From Pseudomonas entomophila (GTDB lineage: Bacteria > Pseudomonadota > Gammaproteobacteria > Pseudomonadales > Pseudomonadaceae): 64,000 bases of DNA. The notes under the pieces were generated by a model. The model ran no database searches, was not told the origin of the DNA, and was given only the letters and a program-made list of their open reading frames with translations. Both the position numbers and the translations under genes were made by a program. Shown here one piece after another: positions 1 through 9,528 of the stretch (the stretch's first letter is position 1; every line of letters begins with the position of its first letter). The DNA lies in assembly GCF_023277925.1 (NCBI RefSeq), contig NZ_CP063832.1:4763001-4827000 (forward strand). Reading direction: 5' to 3'.

Positions 1-380
1 ATGGCGCCAATCAGCAGGCCCTGGATAAGGCTCAGGTCGAACAGCCAGGCGGCGACCATACCGGTCAGCCCGGTGGTGATCAGCACGCCCACGGTGGCCA
101 GCGACAACGCCGGCCACAGGGCCACGCGGAAACTCGCCACCCGCGTGCGCAAGCCACCGTCAAGCAGGATCACCGCCAGTGCCAGGTTGCCCACCAGGTA
201 GGCGGTCGGGTAGTTGTTGAAGATGATGCCGCCACCGTCGACCCCGGCCAGCATGCCGACAGCGAGGATGATGACCAGAATGGGGATGCCCAGGCGCGAT
301 GACAGCGAGCTGACCAGAATACTTGCCCCCACCAGCAAGGCGCCGATCAGGAACAGGCTGTTGATGGTGCTCGCATCCAA
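1..380 (-). CDS. nhaP2: K+/H+ antiporter, CvrA/NhaP2 family (N-terminal part only)
   Basis: Inner-membrane cation/proton antiporter of the CPA1 family, involved in potassium extrusion and cell-volume control. About 126 residues are visible and the rest lies beyond the left edge. The protein begins (M)[17 protein letters not shown] and contains [20 protein letters not shown] and [12 protein letters not shown], which match the start of E. coli CvrA closely; three hydrophobic segments are visible. The start is read as TTG at 380 because GGAG lies 9 nt upstream and the resulting N-terminus aligns with the family; there is no suitable ATG. The C-terminal TrkA_C and CorC_HlyC domains usual in this family cannot be seen. 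Confidence 0.85.
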   Translation of the reverse strand, partial: MDASTINSLFLIGALLVGASILVSSLSSRLGIPILVIILAVGMLAGVDGGGIIFNNYPTAYLVGNLALAVILLDGGLRTRVASFRVALWPALSLATVGVLITTGLTGMVAAWLFDLSLIQGLLIGA

Positions 381-496
381 ATGGCAGTACTCCGGTACAT
401 CGCGGGAAAAGGACCTGAAGCGTGAACTAGCAGGTCGCGTGCCAATCGATTCTAACCTGATGAATTGGCAGGCTGTAAAGCGTTTCCGCATATGAA

Positions 497-522
497 AAAA
501 GGCACCTCGAGAGGTGCCTTTT
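497..522 (-). terminator. Intrinsic terminator after betA
   Basis: A GGCACCTC/GAGGTGCC stem with a very short loop is flanked by A-rich and T-rich sides, so it can act in both directions. It lies about 100 bp beyond the betA stop, before the antiporter gene, and on the minus strand the stem is followed by a T run. Confidence 0.75.
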
Positions 523-545
523 CTTGTGCTGGTCAGTGCTGGCCC

Positions 546-606
546 TTCGCGGATGAATCCGCTCCTACAAGGTGCTACTCGTCTGTAGGAGGGGATTTAT
601 CCGCGA
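546..606. repeat. REP-type inverted pair
   Basis: Two imperfect copies of the P. putida-type REP core (CGCGGAT...ATCCGC followed by CTCCTACA) face each other between the betA stop and the terminator. Of the pairs in this window it is one of the more degenerate. Confidence 0.7.
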
Positions 607-622
607 TTGAGCCGGCGCAGGT

Positions 623-2320
623 TCAACCCTGCTTCACTTCACGCAGCGCCTTGCCCTTCACCGGTGCATCGCCCGCCACATAGTACTTGGCGGTGCTGCG
701 CGGCAGCGGCTTGCGGCCACGGATCTTGTCCGAGATTTTCTCGGCGATCATGATCGTGGTGGCGTTCAGGTTGCCGGTGATGATCAGCGGCATGATCGAC
801 GCGTCGACCACACGCAGGCCCTGCATGCCGTGCACGCGGCCTTCGCCGTCTACCACTGCCATGTCGTCGGTGCCCATCTTGCACGAGCAGGACGGGTGGA
901 AGGCGGTTTCGGCGTGCTCGCGGATGAACTTGTCGAGCTCTTCATCGGTTTGCACGTGGGCGCCCGGGCTGATCTCACGACCACGGAACGCGTCCAGCGC
1001 AGGCTGGGCCATGATTTCACGGGTCAGGCGGATGCCATCGCGGAATTCCTGCCAGTCCTGCTCGGTGGACATGTAGTTGAACAGGATGCTTGGGTGCTGG
1101 CGCGGGTCTTTCGACTTGGCCTGGATGCGACCGCGAGCAGGCGAGCGCATGGAGCCCATGTGCGCCTGGAAGCCATGCTCTTTCACACCGTTCGAGCCGT
1201 TGTAGTTAATCGCCACCGGCAGGAAGTGGTACTGGATGTTCGGCCACTTGAATTCAGGGCGGGTGCGGATGAAGCCACCGGCCTCGAATTGGTTGCTGGC
1301 GCCGATGCCGGTGCCGTTGAACAGCCATTCGGCACCGATTTTCGGCTGGTTCCACCACAGCAGCGATGGGTACAGCGACACCGGCTGGGTGCAGGCGTAC
1401 TGCAGGTACAGTTCCAGGTGGTCCTGCAGGTTCTCACCGACGCCCGGCAGGTCGTGGACCACCGGGATGTCGAGGCTTTCCAGCAGGGCGCGCGGGCCGA
1501 CGCCGGAACGCTGCAGCAACTGCGGCGAGGCGATGGCGCCGGAGGAAACGATGACTTCCTTGCGCGCGCGGGCTTCGACGCGCTCTTCGCTGTCACCTAC
1601 CAGGTAGCTCACGCCAATGGCGCGCTTGCCGTCGAACAGCACGCGGTCGCTCAGGGCGTGGGTGACGATGGTCAGGTTCGGGCGCTTCTTGGCCTGGTCC
1701 AGGTAGCCGCGGGCGGTACTGGAGCGGCGGCCGTTCTTGGTGACCGAACGGTCCATCGGGCCGAAGCCTTCCTGCTGGTAGCCGTTGAGGTCTTCGGTGC
1801 GCGGGTAGCCAGCCTGCACGCCGGCTTCGACCATGGCGTGGAACAGCGGGTTGTTGCCGGCTTTCGGCGTGGCCACGCTGACCGGGCCTTCGCCACCGTG
1901 GTAGTCGTTCGGGCCGATGTCGCGTGTTTCGGCTTTACGGAAATACGGCAGGCAGTCCAGGTAGGTCCAGTCTTCCAGGCCTGGCAGTTCCGCCCAGCCG
2001 TCGAAGTCCATGGCGTTACCACGGATGTAGCACATGCCATTGATCAGCGAGGAGCCACCCAGGCCCTTGCCGCGGCCGCATTCCATGCGGCGGCCGTCCA
2101 TGAACGGCTCCGGGTCGGTCTCGTAGGCCCAGTTGTAGCGGCGGCCTTGCAGTGGGAAGGCCAGGGCGGCCGGCATCTGGGTGCGGAAGTCGAAGCGGTA
2201 GTCGGGGCCACCGGCTTCCAGCAGCAACACGGAGACGCTGGCGTCTTCGGTCAGGCGGGTGGCCAGGGTGTTACCGGCCGAGCCGGCACCGACGATGATG
2301 TAGTCGAATTCTTGGGACAT
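623..2320 (-). CDS. betA: Choline dehydrogenase
   Basis: FAD-dependent GMC oxidoreductase, membrane-associated, that oxidises choline to betaine aldehyde. 565 residues, normal for BetA. The N-terminal Rossmann motif [17 protein letters not shown] is at residues 7-23. The GMC signature [20 protein letters not shown] lies near residue 82 and the second signature [15 protein letters not shown] near residue 260. The C-terminal region holds HPSCSCKMG and the GMC active-site area with [12 protein letters not shown]. It is the last gene of betI-betB-betA, 76 bp after betB, so it is probably co-transcribed and repressed by BetI. Confidence 0.96.
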   Translation of the reverse strand: MSQEFDYIIVGAGSAGNTLATRLTEDASVSVLLLEAGGPDYRFDFRTQMPAALAFPLQGRRYNWAYETDPEPFMDGRRMECGRGKGLGGSSLINGMCYIRGNAMDFDGWAELPGLEDWTYLDCLPYFRKAETRDIGPNDYHGGEGPVSVATPKAGNNPLFHAMVEAGVQAGYPRTEDLNGYQQEGFGPMDRSVTKNGRRSSTARGYLDQAKKRPNLTIVTHALSDRVLFDGKRAIGVSYLVGDSEERVEARARKEVIVSSGAIASPQLLQRSGVGPRALLESLDIPVVHDLPGVGENLQDHLELYLQYACTQPVSLYPSLLWWNQPKIGAEWLFNGTGIGASNQFEAGGFIRTRPEFKWPNIQYHFLPVAINYNGSNGVKEHGFQAHMGSMRSPARGRIQAKSKDPRQHPSILFNYMSTEQDWQEFRDGIRLTREIMAQPALDAFRGREISPGAHVQTDEELDKFIREHAETAFHPSCSCKMGTDDMAVVDGEGRVHGMQGLRVVDASIMPLIITGNLNATTIMIAEKISDKIRGRKPLPRSTAKYYVAGDAPVKGKALREVKQG

Positions 2321-2396
2321 GAAAAGTACCCTCGTTGGCGGTGGTCAGGGAGCGGAAACGCCCGTGCGCGAAGGCACGGGCGTGGCTAGACAGGGC

Positions 2397-3869
2397 TTAG
2401 AAAACCGAGTTGTAGCCGCCCAGCTCGACCTGGACCGACTTGATGCGAGTGTATTGAGCCAGCGAGCTGACGCCGTTCTCACGGCCGACGCCCGACTGCT
2501 TGTAGCCGCCAACCGGCATCTCTGCCGGCGACTCGCCCCAGGCGTTGATCCAGCAGATACCCGCCTCGAGCTTGTGGATGATGCGGTGGGCGCGGCTGAT
2601 GTCGTTGGTGCACACGCCGGCGGCCAGGCCGTACTCGGTGTCGTTGGCGCGGCGGATGACTTCTTCTTCGGTCTCGTAGGTGAGGATGCTCATCACCGGG
2701 CCGAAGATCTCTTCCTTGACGATGGTCATGTCGTCGGTGCAGTCGGTGAACACGGTCGGGGCCACGAAGGCGCCCTTGGCGAAGTCACCGGCAGTCAGAC
2801 GCTCACCGCCGCACAGTACGCGGGCGCCTTCTTCTTTACCCTTGGCGATGTAGCCCAGCACGCTTTCCATGTGCTGGAAGCTGACCAGCGGGCCGAAGTT
2901 GGTGTTCTCGTCTTCCGGGTTGCCGGCACGGATGCGGGCGACGCGCTCGGCGATCTTGGCTTCGAAGGCGGCCTTCATCGCGGCAGGCACGAACACGCGG
3001 GTGCCGTTGGTGCAGACCTGGCCGGAGCTGTAGAAGTTGGCCATCATGGCGATGTCGGCGGCCTTGTCCAGGTCGGCGTCGTCGCAGATGATCAGCGGCG
3101 ACTTGCCGCCCAGTTCCATGGTCACTTCCTTCAGCGAGGAGCTGGAGGCGCTGGCCATGACTTTCTTGCCGGTGGTGGTGCCGCCGGTGAAGGAGACTTT
3201 CTCGATGCGCGGGTGCTCGGTCAGCCAGGTGCCGACTTCACGGCCGCTGCCGGTCAGGACGTTGAACACACCGTTCGGCAGGCCGGCTTCGGTGAAGATC
3301 TCGGCCAGTTTCAGGGTGGTCAGCGAGGTGACTTCCGACGGCTTGAAGATCATCGCGTTGCCGGCGGCCAGGGCCGGGGCGGATTTCCACAGGGCGATCT
3401 GGATCGGGTAGTTCCAGGCGCCGATACCGGCGGTCACGCCCAGCGGTTCGCGGCGGGTGTAGACGAAGGACGATTCGCGCAGCGGGATCTGCTCACCTTC
3501 GATGGCCGGTACCAGGCCAGCGTAGTACTCCAGCACGTCGGCGCCGGTGACGATGTCGACGTAGCGGGTTTCCGAATACGACTTGCCGGTGTCCAGGGTT
3601 TCCAGCATGGCCAGCTCGTCGTTGCGCTCGCGCAGGATGTCGACGGCGCGACGCAGGATGCGCGAACGCTGCATGGCGGTCATCGCGGCCCAGACTTTCT
3701 GGCCACGCTCGGCGCTTTCGACGGCTTTTTCGACGTCGGCTTGGGTCGCGCGCTGCACATGGGCGAGGACTTCGCCGGTGGCCGGGTTGATGGCTTCGAA
3801 GGTGGCGTCGCTGCCAGCGTCGACGTAAGCGCCATCAATGTAGAGTTTTTGCGTTCCGAAACGGGCCAT
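2397..3869 (-). CDS. betB: Betaine aldehyde dehydrogenase
   Basis: Cytosolic NAD(P)+-dependent aldehyde dehydrogenase that converts betaine aldehyde to glycine betaine. From the ATG at 3869 the product is 490 residues, the family length. This start is preferred over a more distal in-frame one because GAGGA precedes it and the N-terminus [13 protein letters not shown] is typical. Catalytic Glu252 sits in MELGGKSP and the nucleophile Cys286 in GQVCTNGTR. The cofactor-site stretch [13 protein letters not shown] is present. It lies between betI and betA. Confidence 0.97.
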   Translation of the reverse strand: MARFGTQKLYIDGAYVDAGSDATFEAINPATGEVLAHVQRATQADVEKAVESAERGQKVWAAMTAMQRSRILRRAVDILRERNDELAMLETLDTGKSYSETRYVDIVTGADVLEYYAGLVPAIEGEQIPLRESSFVYTRREPLGVTAGIGAWNYPIQIALWKSAPALAAGNAMIFKPSEVTSLTTLKLAEIFTEAGLPNGVFNVLTGSGREVGTWLTEHPRIEKVSFTGGTTTGKKVMASASSSSLKEVTMELGGKSPLIICDDADLDKAADIAMMANFYSSGQVCTNGTRVFVPAAMKAAFEAKIAERVARIRAGNPEDENTNFGPLVSFQHMESVLGYIAKGKEEGARVLCGGERLTAGDFAKGAFVAPTVFTDCTDDMTIVKEEIFGPVMSILTYETEEEVIRRANDTEYGLAAGVCTNDISRAHRIIHKLEAGICWINAWGESPAEMPVGGYKQSGVGRENGVSSLAQYTRIKSVQVELGGYNSVF

Positions 3870-3907
3870 AGTGTCCTCGCAAGTGCAGTGTGTGGTTGGC
3901 TGCCGCG

Positions 3908-4564
3908 TCACGCTCCTGCCGGTTGGCTGGTCGCTGCGCGCGGCTGTTCAGAGGCCTGGTCGGTTGTGCCCAGGGACTGCTGTTTAGCCAGTTGTAGATC
4001 CATGTATTCGTAAGCAATTCGTATCGCCTGGTCGGTGTCGAATGCATCCCCCGACAGGGCGCCACGCAGCCACAGGCCGTCGATCAGGGCCGCCAGCCCG
4101 CGGGCAGCCTTGCGCGCATGGTAGAGCGGCAGGACGCGGCGGAACTGGCAGCACAGGTTGGAATACAGGCGGTGATCGTTGATCCGCTGCAACCTGTGCA
4201 AAGACGGCTGGTGCATGCTGGAGGCCCAGAAGGCCAGCCAGGTTTTCATTGCCGGGCCATTCACCTGGCTCGCATCGAAGTTGCCTTCGATGATCACCTT
4301 CAGGTGGGCACGCGGGCTGTCGTCCGTGAGTGCCTGACGACGGGCGATCACACCCTCGTTGAGCATGTTCATTATGTAGCGCATCGTCGCTGCGATCAGG
4401 CCGTTCTTGTCCTGAAAGTAGTGACTGATGATGCCGTTCGACACCCCGGCCAAACGGGCAATCAGCGCAATGCTGGCATCGCCCAGTCCGACCTGATCGA
4501 CCGCCTGTAGCGTGGCTTCGATCAACTGCTGGCGGCGGATGGGTTGCATACCGACCTTGGGCAT
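3908..4564 (-). CDS. betI: TetR-family choline-sensing repressor
   Basis: DNA-binding repressor of the choline oxidation genes, relieved by choline. 218 residues. The HTH lies in the first 60 residues ([25 protein letters not shown]), typical of BetI, and the ligand domain follows. BetI is usually about 195 residues; here a Gln/Ser/Ala/Pro-rich tail (after about residue 195, ending SQPAGA) extends it, as in several pseudomonads. The stop is 38 bp before the betB start. A perfect operator palindrome lies 70 bp upstream, and the predicted promoter overlaps it, so BetI should repress itself and betBA. Confidence 0.95.
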   Translation of the reverse strand: MPKVGMQPIRRQQLIEATLQAVDQVGLGDASIALIARLAGVSNGIISHYFQDKNGLIAATMRYIMNMLNEGVIARRQALTDDSPRAHLKVIIEGNFDASQVNGPAMKTWLAFWASSMHQPSLHRLQRINDHRLYSNLCCQFRRVLPLYHARKAARGLAALIDGLWLRGALSGDAFDTDQAIRIAYEYMDLQLAKQQSLGTTDQASEQPRAATSQPAGA

Positions 4565-4620
4565 CTTGCTATCTCCTCAGGCCTGCGGGCAGACGACAAG
4601 CGGCTACCTCGGCGAAGGCC

Positions 4621-4649
4621 AGTCTATTTTGTTTTGATTGAACGTTCAA
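4621..4649 (-). promoter_or_regulatory. Predicted betIBA promoter
   Basis: On the minus strand TTGAAC (4649-4644) and TAGACT (4626-4621) are separated by 17 bp, a plausible sigma-70 promoter about 57 bp upstream of the betI start. The -35 hexamer lies inside the operator palindrome, so a bound repressor would block RNA polymerase. Confidence 0.6.
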
Positions 4650-4653
4650 TCAA
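4634..4653. promoter_or_regulatory. BetI operator, perfect 20-bp palindrome
   Basis: TTGATTGAACGTTCAATCAA is its own reverse complement. It matches the form expected of a BetI box (inverted TTGA(A/T)...) and lies between divergent betI and betT. The region 4565-5043 holds no gene; beyond this operator and the betI promoter, no clear betT promoter could be picked out. Confidence 0.8.
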
Positions 4654-5043
4654 TAAAGAATAAGCTCTGCGACAATTTGTGCCATTGACAGTTTTCAGGA
4701 CGGTCAAGAGGACACGAATCGACACCCCAGGAAATCGTGTAACCCCCGGAATACAAGGCGTTGACGGGCATGAGCGATGCAAAGGACAGATTCTGCCGAG
4801 CGGTCATGGACTGCGCGGTCGGCCCTTGGAGCGGGCCAGGTGGTCTGTGGCGAATGCGCGCACCTTCTGCTGAGTGCGCGGCAAGGCGACAGGCGGCCGG
4901 TCTGTTTTTTTTGCAGCGTTTCGATTCGGGATCACGGTTTCCAGGGTGCTTTTATAACACCTTGCGCAGTAGGGCTATTGCACCAATTGCGTGGGAAATA
5001 ACTGTTTAGCCTCCACTGCCGCACTGCCCGGAGCATTCGTGCA

Positions 5044-7047
5044 ATGAGTTCTGCCTCCCTGACAAAGCCTCCCGCCGAGCGGGTACGGGTCAATCGCGTG
5101 GTGTTCTTCACCTCGGCGATGATGATCCTCGTTCTGACTGCCTTGCTGATCGCTGTACCCGAAACCGCCGGCCAGGTGCTGGGCGTCGCCCAGAAATGGC
5201 TGACCCGTACCTTCGGCTGGTACTACATGCTGGTGATCTGTGGTTACCTGCTGTTCGTCGTCTACCTGGCCTTCTCCGACTTCGGCAAGCTCAAGCTGGG
5301 CGGCAAGGACGACACCCCCGACTTCAGCTACGGCGCCTGGGCCGGCATGCTGTTCTCCTCCGGTATCGGTATTTCGCTGCTGTACTTCGGCGCCTCCGAG
5401 CCGCTGGACCACTACTTCAACCCACCGCAAGGCACCCCTGCCAGCCTCGAGGCCGCGCGCCAGGGCCTGCAACTGACCTTCCTGCACTGGGGCCTGCATG
5501 GCTGGGCGATCTACGCCCTGGTCGGCCTGGCCGTGGGTTACTTCGCCTACCGTCACAACCAGCCGCTGGCACTGCGCTCGGCGCTGTACCCGCTGGTCGG
5601 TGAGCGTTGGGTCAAGGGTGGCGCGGGCCATGCCGTGGACATCTTCGGCATGTTCGTCACCCTGCTGGGCCTGGTGACCAATCTGGGCATCGGCTCGATG
5701 CAGGTGGCCTCGGGGCTGGAATACCTGTTTGGCATGGACCACAGCAAGACCAACCTGCTGGTGGTGATCCTGGTCATGGCCGGCGTTGCCACCGTGGCCG
5801 CGGTGTCCGGCGTGGAGAACGGCATCCGCCGCCTGTCCAACCTGAACATCCTGCTGTTCAGCGGCCTGCTGATCTTCGTGCTGCTGGCCGGCAACACCCT
5901 GCACCTGCTCAACGGCTTCGTGCAGAACATCGGCGACTACCTCAACGGTGTCGTGCTGAAGACCTTTGACCTCTATGTCTACGAAGGCGACAACGACAAG
6001 TCCGAGCGCTGGCTGGGCCTGTGGACCGTGTTCTACTGGGCTTGGTGGATCTCCTGGGGCCCGTTCGTCGGCATGTTCATCGCCCGTATCTCCAAGGGCC
6101 GCACCGTGCGCCAACTGGTCAGCGGCGTGCTGCTGATCCCGCTGGGCTTCACCCTGGCCTGGCTGTCGATCTTCGGCAACACCGCGCTGGACCTGGTGAT
6201 CAACCAGGGCGCGGTGGAGCTGGGCAAGACCGCGCTCGAACAGCCGTCGATGTCGATCTACCAGCTGCTGGAATTCTTCCCGGCCGCCAAGATCGTCATC
6301 GGTGTGGCGGTGTTCGTCGGCTTCGTGCTGTTCCTCACCCCTGCCGACTCCGGCGCGGTGATGATGGCCAACCTGTCGTGCAAAGGCGGCAAGGTCGACG
6401 AAGACGCCCCGCACTGGATGGTGGTGTTCTGGTCGGTGGTCATCACCCTGGTCACCATCGGCTTGCTGTTCGCCGGTAACTTCGAAGCCATGCAGACCAT
6501 GGTGGTACTGGCCGGCCTGCCGTTCTCGGTGGTCCTGGTGCTGTTCATGTTTGGTCTGATGAAGGCCATGAAGCAGGACGTCGCGGTGGAGAGCGAGCGT
6601 GCCGAGCTGGCTGCCCGCGGCCGCCGTGGCTTCAGCGAGCGCCTCAGCCAGTTGGACCTGCAACCCACCCAGGCCGTGGTGCAGCGCTTCATGGACAAGC
6701 AGGTCAGCCCGGCGCTGAAAGAAGCCGCCGAGCAGCTGCGCACGCTGGGCTTCGAGGTCGAGACCCGTGTTGGCCAGTCGCGCAACATGATGGGCCTGCG
6801 GGTGATGATGGAAGAGGGCAACCCCTTCGTCTACGAAGCCAGCCTGGACGGTTACATGGCCGCGCCAAGCGAAGCGCCGGTCGAGGGCGAGCCGGAAGTG
6901 CGCCAGCGCTTCTACCGTGCCGAGGTGTACCTGCACGATGGCAGCCAGGAGTACGACCTGATGGGCTTCACCCGCGAGCAGATCGTGCGTGACGTGCTGG
7001 ACCAGTTCGAAAGCCACCGCCAGCTGCTGGGGCGTGTGTACAGCTGA
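5044..7047 (+). CDS. betT: BCCT-family choline transporter
   Basis: Inner-membrane proton- or sodium-coupled choline importer that feeds betAB. 667 residues with about 12 membrane segments between residues 20 and 500. The BCCT signature region is clear: FYWAWWISWGPFVGMFIARI near residue 335, and GIGISLLYFGASEPLDHY near residue 117 in the glycine-rich TM3 segment. A long hydrophilic C-terminal domain (about residues 510-667) is typical of the BetT1 type and is the osmosensory/regulatory part in related carriers. Start chosen at the ATG with GGAG upstream. It is divergent from betI, consistent with co-regulation. Confidence 0.95.
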   Translation: MSSASLTKPPAERVRVNRVVFFTSAMMILVLTALLIAVPETAGQVLGVAQKWLTRTFGWYYMLVICGYLLFVVYLAFSDFGKLKLGGKDDTPDFSYGAWAGMLFSSGIGISLLYFGASEPLDHYFNPPQGTPASLEAARQGLQLTFLHWGLHGWAIYALVGLAVGYFAYRHNQPLALRSALYPLVGERWVKGGAGHAVDIFGMFVTLLGLVTNLGIGSMQVASGLEYLFGMDHSKTNLLVVILVMAGVATVAAVSGVENGIRRLSNLNILLFSGLLIFVLLAGNTLHLLNGFVQNIGDYLNGVVLKTFDLYVYEGDNDKSERWLGLWTVFYWAWWISWGPFVGMFIARISKGRTVRQLVSGVLLIPLGFTLAWLSIFGNTALDLVINQGAVELGKTALEQPSMSIYQLLEFFPAAKIVIGVAVFVGFVLFLTPADSGAVMMANLSCKGGKVDEDAPHWMVVFWSVVITLVTIGLLFAGNFEAMQTMVVLAGLPFSVVLVLFMFGLMKAMKQDVAVESERAELAARGRRGFSERLSQLDLQPTQAVVQRFMDKQVSPALKEAAEQLRTLGFEVETRVGQSRNMMGLRVMMEEGNPFVYEASLDGYMAAPSEAPVEGEPEVRQRFYRAEVYLHDGSQEYDLMGFTREQIVRDVLDQFESHRQLLGRVYS

Positions 7048-7065
7048 TAACGGCTGATGTCAGGC

Positions 7066-7095
7066 AAAGGCCCGGTTCGCGAGAACCGGGCCTTT
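7066..7095 (+). terminator. Intrinsic terminator after betT
   Basis: A 13-bp perfect stem (AAAGGCCCGGTTC paired with its complement, 4-nt loop) is followed by TTTTCGTTT, 18 bp beyond the betT stop. Confidence 0.85.
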
Positions 7096-7141
7096 TCGTT
7101 TCAGTCGGCCGTGGCCTCGAGCAGGTCATCCCGAGGTGGGC

Positions 7142-7348
7142 TTGCGCAAGGCGGTGCTCAAGACGTTCCGTCGTCAGGGTGAGGACTGGGTCGAGGACGT
7201 TACCCCAAGCGATCCACAACCTGCGCCAGCTATCGACTCCGGCAGGTTGGTGGGGCAGGGGCGCAAACTGGTAGGGCAGATCGAGTCGGTGCTCAGGTTG
7301 GCCAGGCAATACGTCAAGACTGATACCGTTCGACTGACGATTCAGTGA
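7142..7348 (+). CDS. Small hypothetical ORF or gene remnant
   Basis: An open frame of about 68 codons with no ATG. A TTG at 7142 is preceded by GAGG at 6 nt, and a GTG at 7136 is also possible. The product is basic and hydrophilic (LRKAVLKTF...RLARQYVKTD...) with no motif I recognise. Codon use resembles the neighbours. It follows the betT terminator and overlaps the end of the deacetylase gene on the other strand by 7 bp. It could be a real small protein or the worn tail of a lost gene. Confidence 0.25.
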   Translation: MRKAVLKTFRRQGEDWVEDVTPSDPQPAPAIDSGRLVGQGRKLVGQIESVLRLARQYVKTDTVRLTIQ

Positions 7349-8106
7349 TTGCTGTAGACCCCATGCCTGCCATGGGCGGGCATGGCCTGGTTGCCACGTT
7401 CGGCGATCATCTGCCGCAGGTTGACCAGCTCGATCCCCTGGCCCTCGAGCCGGGGGATTTCGCGTTCCAGCACTTCCAGAGTCTGTGGGTAGGGGTGGCC
7501 GATCAGCACCGCCGAGCCTTGCTTGCGCGCCAGCTCGATGCCTTGGCGCAACTGGCCGGTGATGGCTTCGGTGGTACGTTCGTCATCCAGGAAGACATCC
7601 CGCGACACATGAGCCAGGCCGACGGCCTGTGCTTCGGCCGCCGCCACAGTGGCGGCGCTGGTGCGACTGTCGACGAAGAACAGGTGGCGGCGCTGCAATT
7701 CACCCATCAACCAGGTCATGGGCTCGCGTTGGGCAGTCATGCGGCTGCCCATGTGGTTGTTGATACCGGCAGCGTAGGGCACCTTGGCCAGGGCGGCATC
7801 CAGGCGCCTGGCCAGCTCGTCGAGGGCAATGCCGGGGTGCCAGGCGTAGGGCCCGGTGGCCGGGTCCATGGGCATGTGCAGGATCACCGTGCGCCCGGCC
7901 TTGTGCGCCTGGCGGGCGAAGCGGGTGGCATGCGGGGTGTCGGGCATGATCGCCATCGTGACAGGGCCGGGCAGGGCGAGGGTGCGGTTGTCGCGCTCGT
8001 CGCTCTGGCCCAGGTCGTCGATGATGATGCTCATGTAGGCCTTGCCCGGCGCCGACTGGGCGGCACCGAGCATGAGGCAGAACAGCGTGCACAGCAGATA
8101 ACGCAT
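7342..8106 (-). CDS. Divergent polysaccharide deacetylase (YibQ family)
   Basis: Periplasmic protein of the divergent polysaccharide deacetylase family (DUF610). 254 residues with an N-terminal signal peptide (MRYLLCTLFCLMLGAAQSAPG) and then the NodB-like fold: SIIIDDLGQ near residue 27, ILHMPMDP near 95, INNHMGSRMT near 115, FFVDSRT near 140. The family is thought to act in the cell envelope, but its substrate is not established. In E. coli yibQ lies in the gpmM-envC-yibQ run; here it ends the equivalent leftward run gpmI-envC-ctpA-yibQ, 9 bp after ctpA. Confidence 0.85.
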   Translation of the reverse strand: MRYLLCTLFCLMLGAAQSAPGKAYMSIIIDDLGQSDERDNRTLALPGPVTMAIMPDTPHATRFARQAHKAGRTVILHMPMDPATGPYAWHPGIALDELARRLDAALAKVPYAAGINNHMGSRMTAQREPMTWLMGELQRRHLFFVDSRTSAATVAAAEAQAVGLAHVSRDVFLDDERTTEAITGQLRQGIELARKQGSAVLIGHPYPQTLEVLEREIPRLEGQGIELVNLRQMIAERGNQAMPAHGRHGVYSNH

Positions 8107-8115
8107 GGGAAGCGG

Positions 8116-9444
8116 TCAGTTGCCCTTGGTGATGTTCAGGCCCTTGAGCAGGCTGAGGGCCTGGCTGAGCTGGAAGTCGTTGTCCTGCGGGCGATCCTTG
8201 CGCTTGCTGCTGCCGGTCGGGCGATCGGCGCCACCGTTACCGTTGCCCAGGTGACCCTGCAGGTCGGCTTCCTTGAAATTGTCGTTGTCGGCCTCTGTGG
8301 TGAGCTTGGCCGGGCGCACTTCGATGTCGGGCACGATGCCCTGGGCCTGGATCGAGCGGCCATTGGGGGTGAAGTACAGCGCGGTGGTGAGTTTGAGCGC
8401 ACGGTCGTTGGCCAGCGGCAGCACGGTCTGCACCGAACCTTTGCCGAAGCTGTCGGTGCCCATCAGCACGGCGCGTTTCTGATCTTGCAGGGCACCAGCA
8501 ACGATCTCCGAGGCCGAGGCGCTGCCGCCGTTGATCAGCACTACCAATGGCACGCCTTCGCTGGCGTCGGCCGGGTCGGCGGAGAAGCGCAGCTCGGAGT
8601 TGGCGATGCGCCCTTTGGTGTAGACGATCAGGCCCTTGGTGAGGAAGTGGTCGGCCACCTCCACCGCGGCCTGCAGCACGCCGCCGGGGTTGTTGCGCAG
8701 GTCGAGCACCACGCCGCGTAGCTTCTTGCCGTTATCCTTGCGCAGCTTGGCCAGGGCCTTGCCCACCTCGTCGCCCGTCTTGACCTGGAACTGGGTGATG
8801 CGGATGTAGCCGTAGTCGTTCTCCAGCAGCTGGCTCTTCACGCTCTTGACCTGGATCACCGCGCGGGCCAGGGTCACGTCGAAGGGCGTGCCGCCGTCGC
8901 GCACCAGCGTGAGGGTGATCTTCTCGCCGACCTTGCCGCGCATCTTGTCGACCGCTTCGGTCATGGTCTGACCGCGGGTCGGGGCGCCGTTGATCTTGAC
9001 GATCAGGTCGCCAGCCTGCACGCCGGCGCGGGAGGCCGGGGTGTCGTCGATGGGCGAGACCACCTTGATGAAGCCGTCTTCCTGGCCGACTTCGATACCC
9101 AGCCCGCCGAACTCGCCGCTGGTGCTTTCCTGCAGTTCCTGGAAGTCCTCGGGGCCGAGGTAGGCAGAATGTGGGTCGAGGTTGCTGAGCATGCCCTTGA
9201 TGGCGTTCTCCAGCAGCGTCTTGTCATCCACGGGTTCGACATAGGCGGCCTTGATGCGGTCCATGACCTCGGCGAAGGTACGCAGCTCCTCCAGGGGCAG
9301 GGGTGCCTTGGCGGTCACCTCGGTGGCCGGCACCGTGGCCGGCTTGGCCGCGGGCTTGACCGGCTCGGCGGCGGTGGCCAGGGGCGCGCCGACGACCAGG
9401 GCGATGGTCAGGGCCAGTTGAGAGAGGCGAGGCGAGTGCAGCAT
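8116..9444 (-). CDS. ctpA: Periplasmic C-terminal processing protease, S41 family
   Basis: Serine protease that degrades or trims periplasmic targets; in Pseudomonas CtpA homologues act on peptidoglycan hydrolases. 442 residues from the ATG at 9444, chosen because GGAG lies 7 nt upstream and a signal peptide follows (SQLALTIALVVGAPLATAAE). A PDZ domain spans about residues 110-190 (GLGIEVGQEDGFIKVVSP). The S41 core follows, with LDLRNNPGG near 248, the nucleophile Ser in NGGSASASEI (308-312) and the general base Lys335 in DSFGKGSVQ. A Lys/Asn/Asp-rich tail precedes the C-terminus. It lies between the envC-like activator and yibQ. Confidence 0.93.
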   Translation of the reverse strand: MLHSPRLSQLALTIALVVGAPLATAAEPVKPAAKPATVPATEVTAKAPLPLEELRTFAEVMDRIKAAYVEPVDDKTLLENAIKGMLSNLDPHSAYLGPEDFQELQESTSGEFGGLGIEVGQEDGFIKVVSPIDDTPASRAGVQAGDLIVKINGAPTRGQTMTEAVDKMRGKVGEKITLTLVRDGGTPFDVTLARAVIQVKSVKSQLLENDYGYIRITQFQVKTGDEVGKALAKLRKDNGKKLRGVVLDLRNNPGGVLQAAVEVADHFLTKGLIVYTKGRIANSELRFSADPADASEGVPLVVLINGGSASASEIVAGALQDQKRAVLMGTDSFGKGSVQTVLPLANDRALKLTTALYFTPNGRSIQAQGIVPDIEVRPAKLTTEADNDNFKEADLQGHLGNGNGGADRPTGSSKRKDRPQDNDFQLSQALSLLKGLNITKGN

Positions 9445-9528
9445 GTCGAACGAACTCCTGATCCTGTTGGCGCTCCCGTGGGAGCATCGGCGCAGCGCAC
9501 GTGGCTGCGCCGTAAAAGTAGTTGGCAT

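Noticed and set aside
830..2389. Long rightward open frame opposite betA
   Set aside because: Composition is Val/Ala/Gly/His/Arg-rich without motifs; it is the mirror of high-GC codons of betA, which has complete GMC signatures.
2319..4013. Rightward 564-codon open frame opposite betB and betI
   Set aside because: Antisense artefact of GC-rich third positions; BetB and BetI both have intact catalytic and HTH motifs on the other strand.
4975..7017. 680-codon leftward open frame opposite betT
   Set aside because: His/Gln/Asp-rich product with no domain; betT is certain from its membrane segments and BCCT signature.
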